From Thermodesulfobium sp. 4217-1 (GTDB taxonomy: Bacteria > Thermodesulfobiota > Thermodesulfobiia > Thermodesulfobiales > Thermodesulfobiaceae), in contig NZ_JBAGBW010000041.1 of the NCBI RefSeq assembly GCF_039822205.1, positions 1 through 7,602 of the forward strand: a stretch of 7,602 nucleotides of DNA, written 5' to 3'. Of this stretch, positions 6,366 through 7,602 are shown one piece after another; the stretch's first letter is position 1, and each line of letters opens with the position of its first letter. The translations under genes were made by a program, and so were the position numbers. The notes under the pieces are model-generated. The model saw nothing but the letters and a program-made list of their open reading frames with translations. It was not told the origin of the DNA and did not search any database.

Positions 6366-6372
6366 CCCCCTT
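6366..6372 (-). promoter_or_regulatory. ribosome binding site that selects the transporter GTG start
   Basis: AAGGGGG reads from 6372 to 6366 on the minus strand and ends 6 nt before the GTG at 6359. Nothing comparable precedes the longer-frame ATG at 6410. Confidence 0.75.
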
Positions 6373-6400
6373 TTAAAATATAAAAAAATAAAGTTAAAAG

Positions 6401-6431
6401 AGTATAACATAACAAAATATATTTATCTCAA
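6401..6431 (-). promoter_or_regulatory. candidate extended -10 promoter for the transporter-asd-dapA-que operon
   Basis: On the minus strand, TGTTATACT (6409-6401) has the TGn-TATACT form of an extended -10 element. TTGAGA (6431-6426) could be a -35 box with a long 19-bp spacer; it overlaps the last codons of the glycosyltransferase gene. Transcription would start near 6394, leaving a leader of about 35 nt before the GTG start. The region is very AT-rich, so chance matches are possible. Confidence 0.5.
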
Positions 6432-7559
6432 AATTATTAATTTTCCTTCTTTGTTAACTCTATAAGTAACCCCTCTCCATAAAAGCTCATTTTGGAATAA
6501 GCCCTGAACAAAAGCTAGAAGCATAATAAAATAGTAAAAAGGCAAAAAGAATACTCTCAAAATCAATTGATTGTCTTCTTTAAAATCAAATTTAAGGATC
6601 ATAGCGGAACCTAAAATAGTTACACAAATTGATGCAAATGTCCACACAAGATTGGTCTCATAAGAAGGATCAAAAAAATCCAAAGCTAAGGCTATATATG
6701 GGACCAAAAAAGCAAAATAGATGATGCCTGAAGAAACCCAAAGAGGCTTGTCCCACAACTTTAAAATCAAATACCGTCTTCTCCAGTATTCTAAAAATGA
6801 AGAAATATCAGCATCCTCAGGTGACAGCAAAAAAGCCTCAGGTACAAAAGAAACGTTTAAATTGGCCCTGCTAATTGCGCAGGTAAGATCTCTGTCTTCA
6901 CAGACACTTTTTTCCCAAATTTTTATTCCACCAATTTTCTCAAAATCCTCTCTTTTTATAGCGAATGCACCGCCCCAAATGCCCCTGTTAAATGGGTTTA
7001 GTGCATGCACTATTCCCAGATTAACAAGAATAGCTCTCCCAAAACCGAAAAAAGTTTTATTTGGAGGAAAGTATTTTGGATAACCCGTTGTAATTGAAAT
7101 CTTTTCAGAATGAAGAGGAGAAATTAGTTTTGAAACAAAGTCAGGACAGGGACTGCCATCGGAATCAAGCACAACAAGAATATCGTATTCCTTGCATTTC
7201 TGGATCGCCCTTACAATATTGTGCACTTTTTGGCTACAACTCTTTGAAATTCCAGAAACAATTACGTTTAACCTGTCACTATAATCCTTTTCAAACTCTT
7301 TTAAGATAGGGTATGCTTCATCCTTTTTAGAATCAACAACAAAATATATCTGGATGTTATTATAATCTTGATTCAATATAGAGAGAGCATTTGCCCTAGT
7401 GTTTTGTTCCAAACCCTTAAAAGGAGTTATTAGAAGCACCTTTTGATTAAATCCTGGATCAATAGCCTGACTCTTCCTTAGCTTGAAAAATAAGTAAACA
7501 AAATACCAACCAATAAAACAAGTTAATATTATAAAATACAAAAACAATGTGTACCTCAC
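6423..7559 (-). CDS. membrane glycosyltransferase, GT2/GT21 ceramide glucosyltransferase-like
   Basis: This protein probably transfers a sugar from a nucleotide sugar to a lipid acceptor at the inner membrane. Residues 5-26 form a transmembrane anchor. The GT-A domain follows: TPFKGLEQN (45-53), FVVDSKKDEAYPIL (73-86), GISKSCSQKVHN (103-114), the metal-binding DSD (132-134), WGGAFAIKREDFEKIGG (195-211), CEDRDLT (220-226) and WRRRYLILKLW (259-269) in place of the (Q/R)xxRW motif. Several hydrophobic segments (about 275-293, 303-322, 333-353) and a closing WRGVTYRV (361-368) complete the pattern. It resembles bacterial ceramide glucosyltransferases and HpnI of hopanoid synthesis, but no hopanoid genes are nearby. 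The start is uncertain. GTG 7559 has no ribosome site, a TTG at 7547 lies 5 nt after GAGGT, and the frame stays open to the window edge, so the gene could begin outside. It lies 63 nt upstream of the transporter start, on the same strand. Confidence 0.85.
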   Translation of the reverse strand: MRYTLFLYFIILTCFIGWYFVYLFFKLRKSQAIDPGFNQKVLLITPFKGLEQNTRANALSILNQDYNNIQIYFVVDSKKDEAYPILKEFEKDYSDRLNVIVSGISKSCSQKVHNIVRAIQKCKEYDILVVLDSDGSPCPDFVSKLISPLHSEKISITTGYPKYFPPNKTFFGFGRAILVNLGIVHALNPFNRGIWGGAFAIKREDFEKIGGIKIWEKSVCEDRDLTCAISRANLNVSFVPEAFLLSPEDADISSFLEYWRRRYLILKLWDKPLWVSSGIIYFAFLVPYIALALDFFDPSYETNLVWTFASICVTILGSAMILKFDFKEDNQLILRVFFLPFYYFIMLLAFVQGLFQNELLWRGVTYRVNKEGKLIILR

Positions 7560-7602
7560 ATAAAAAAATTTTCTATAAGCTCTGAATATAAACTTACAAA
7601 CC

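Noticed and set aside
6360-6422. AT-rich gap between glycosyltransferase and transporter considered as a terminator or riboswitch
   Set aside because: No GC-rich stem or conserved leader pattern is visible; it is too short for a known riboswitch and is better explained by promoter and ribosome-site elements.
6721-7083. Plus-strand open frame opposite the glycosyltransferase (120 codons)
   Set aside because: It is a shadow of the conserved glycosyltransferase coding strand; no recognisable motif.
1-7602. Search for CRISPR repeats, insertion sequences, tRNA/rRNA genes, toxin-antitoxin pairs or a new defence system
   Set aside because: No direct-repeat array, transposase, RNA gene fold or unexplained gene cluster was seen; every long frame on the coding strands matches a known family.

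Overview
The window is an ordinary, gene-dense stretch of a bacterial chromosome that looks AT-rich by eye. It has strong AGGAGG ribosome sites, frequent GTG and TTG starts, and almost no intergenic space. A textbook sigma-70 promoter overlapping a perfect CIRCE operator implies an HrcA-type heat-shock repressor. The QueH form of epoxyqueuosine reductase, a SpoIID/LytB-domain protein and a DUF2905 protein suggest a Firmicutes-like or deep-branching, probably anaerobic lineage. An AT-rich thermophile such as a Thermodesulfobium relative would fit, but this is an impression from gene content and not an identification.

Layout. Positions 1-603 hold one plus-strand transcription unit: promoter, CIRCE, ribosome site, an Hsp20 small heat-shock protein and a strong intrinsic terminator. 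Everything from 602 to the right edge is coded on the minus strand. In order of transcription (right to left) it runs: a GT2/GT21 ceramide-glucosyltransferase-like membrane glycosyltransferase, a BASS-family (bile acid:sodium symporter fold) transporter, asd, dapA, queH, a DUF2905 membrane protein, a SpoIID/LytB-domain secreted protein, and queA. From the transporter onward the gaps are 23 and 30 nt, then 0 nt, then overlaps of 4, 4 and 11 nt, so these seven genes look like one operon. A candidate extended -10 promoter lies just upstream of the transporter. The glycosyltransferase may be a separate unit or part of the same read-through transcript, since no terminator is visible between them.

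Function. Asd and DapA perform consecutive steps that lead from aspartyl phosphate to the lysine/diaminopimelate branch. QueA and QueH perform the last two steps of queuosine formation on tRNA: QueA makes epoxyqueuosine and QueH reduces it. SpoIID and the glycosyltransferase act at the cell envelope. There is thus a loose link between diaminopimelate supply and peptidoglycan remodelling, but the operon looks mainly like a housekeeping mix.

No mobile element, CRISPR array, RNA gene, toxin-antitoxin pair or defence system was seen, and no candidate for a new biological system. The points most worth checking are start-site revisions (queA TTG, transporter GTG, glycosyltransferase start unclear), the 16-bp extended CIRCE arms, the chain of coupled overlapping genes, and the embedding of DUF2905 and SpoIID between the two queuosine genes.
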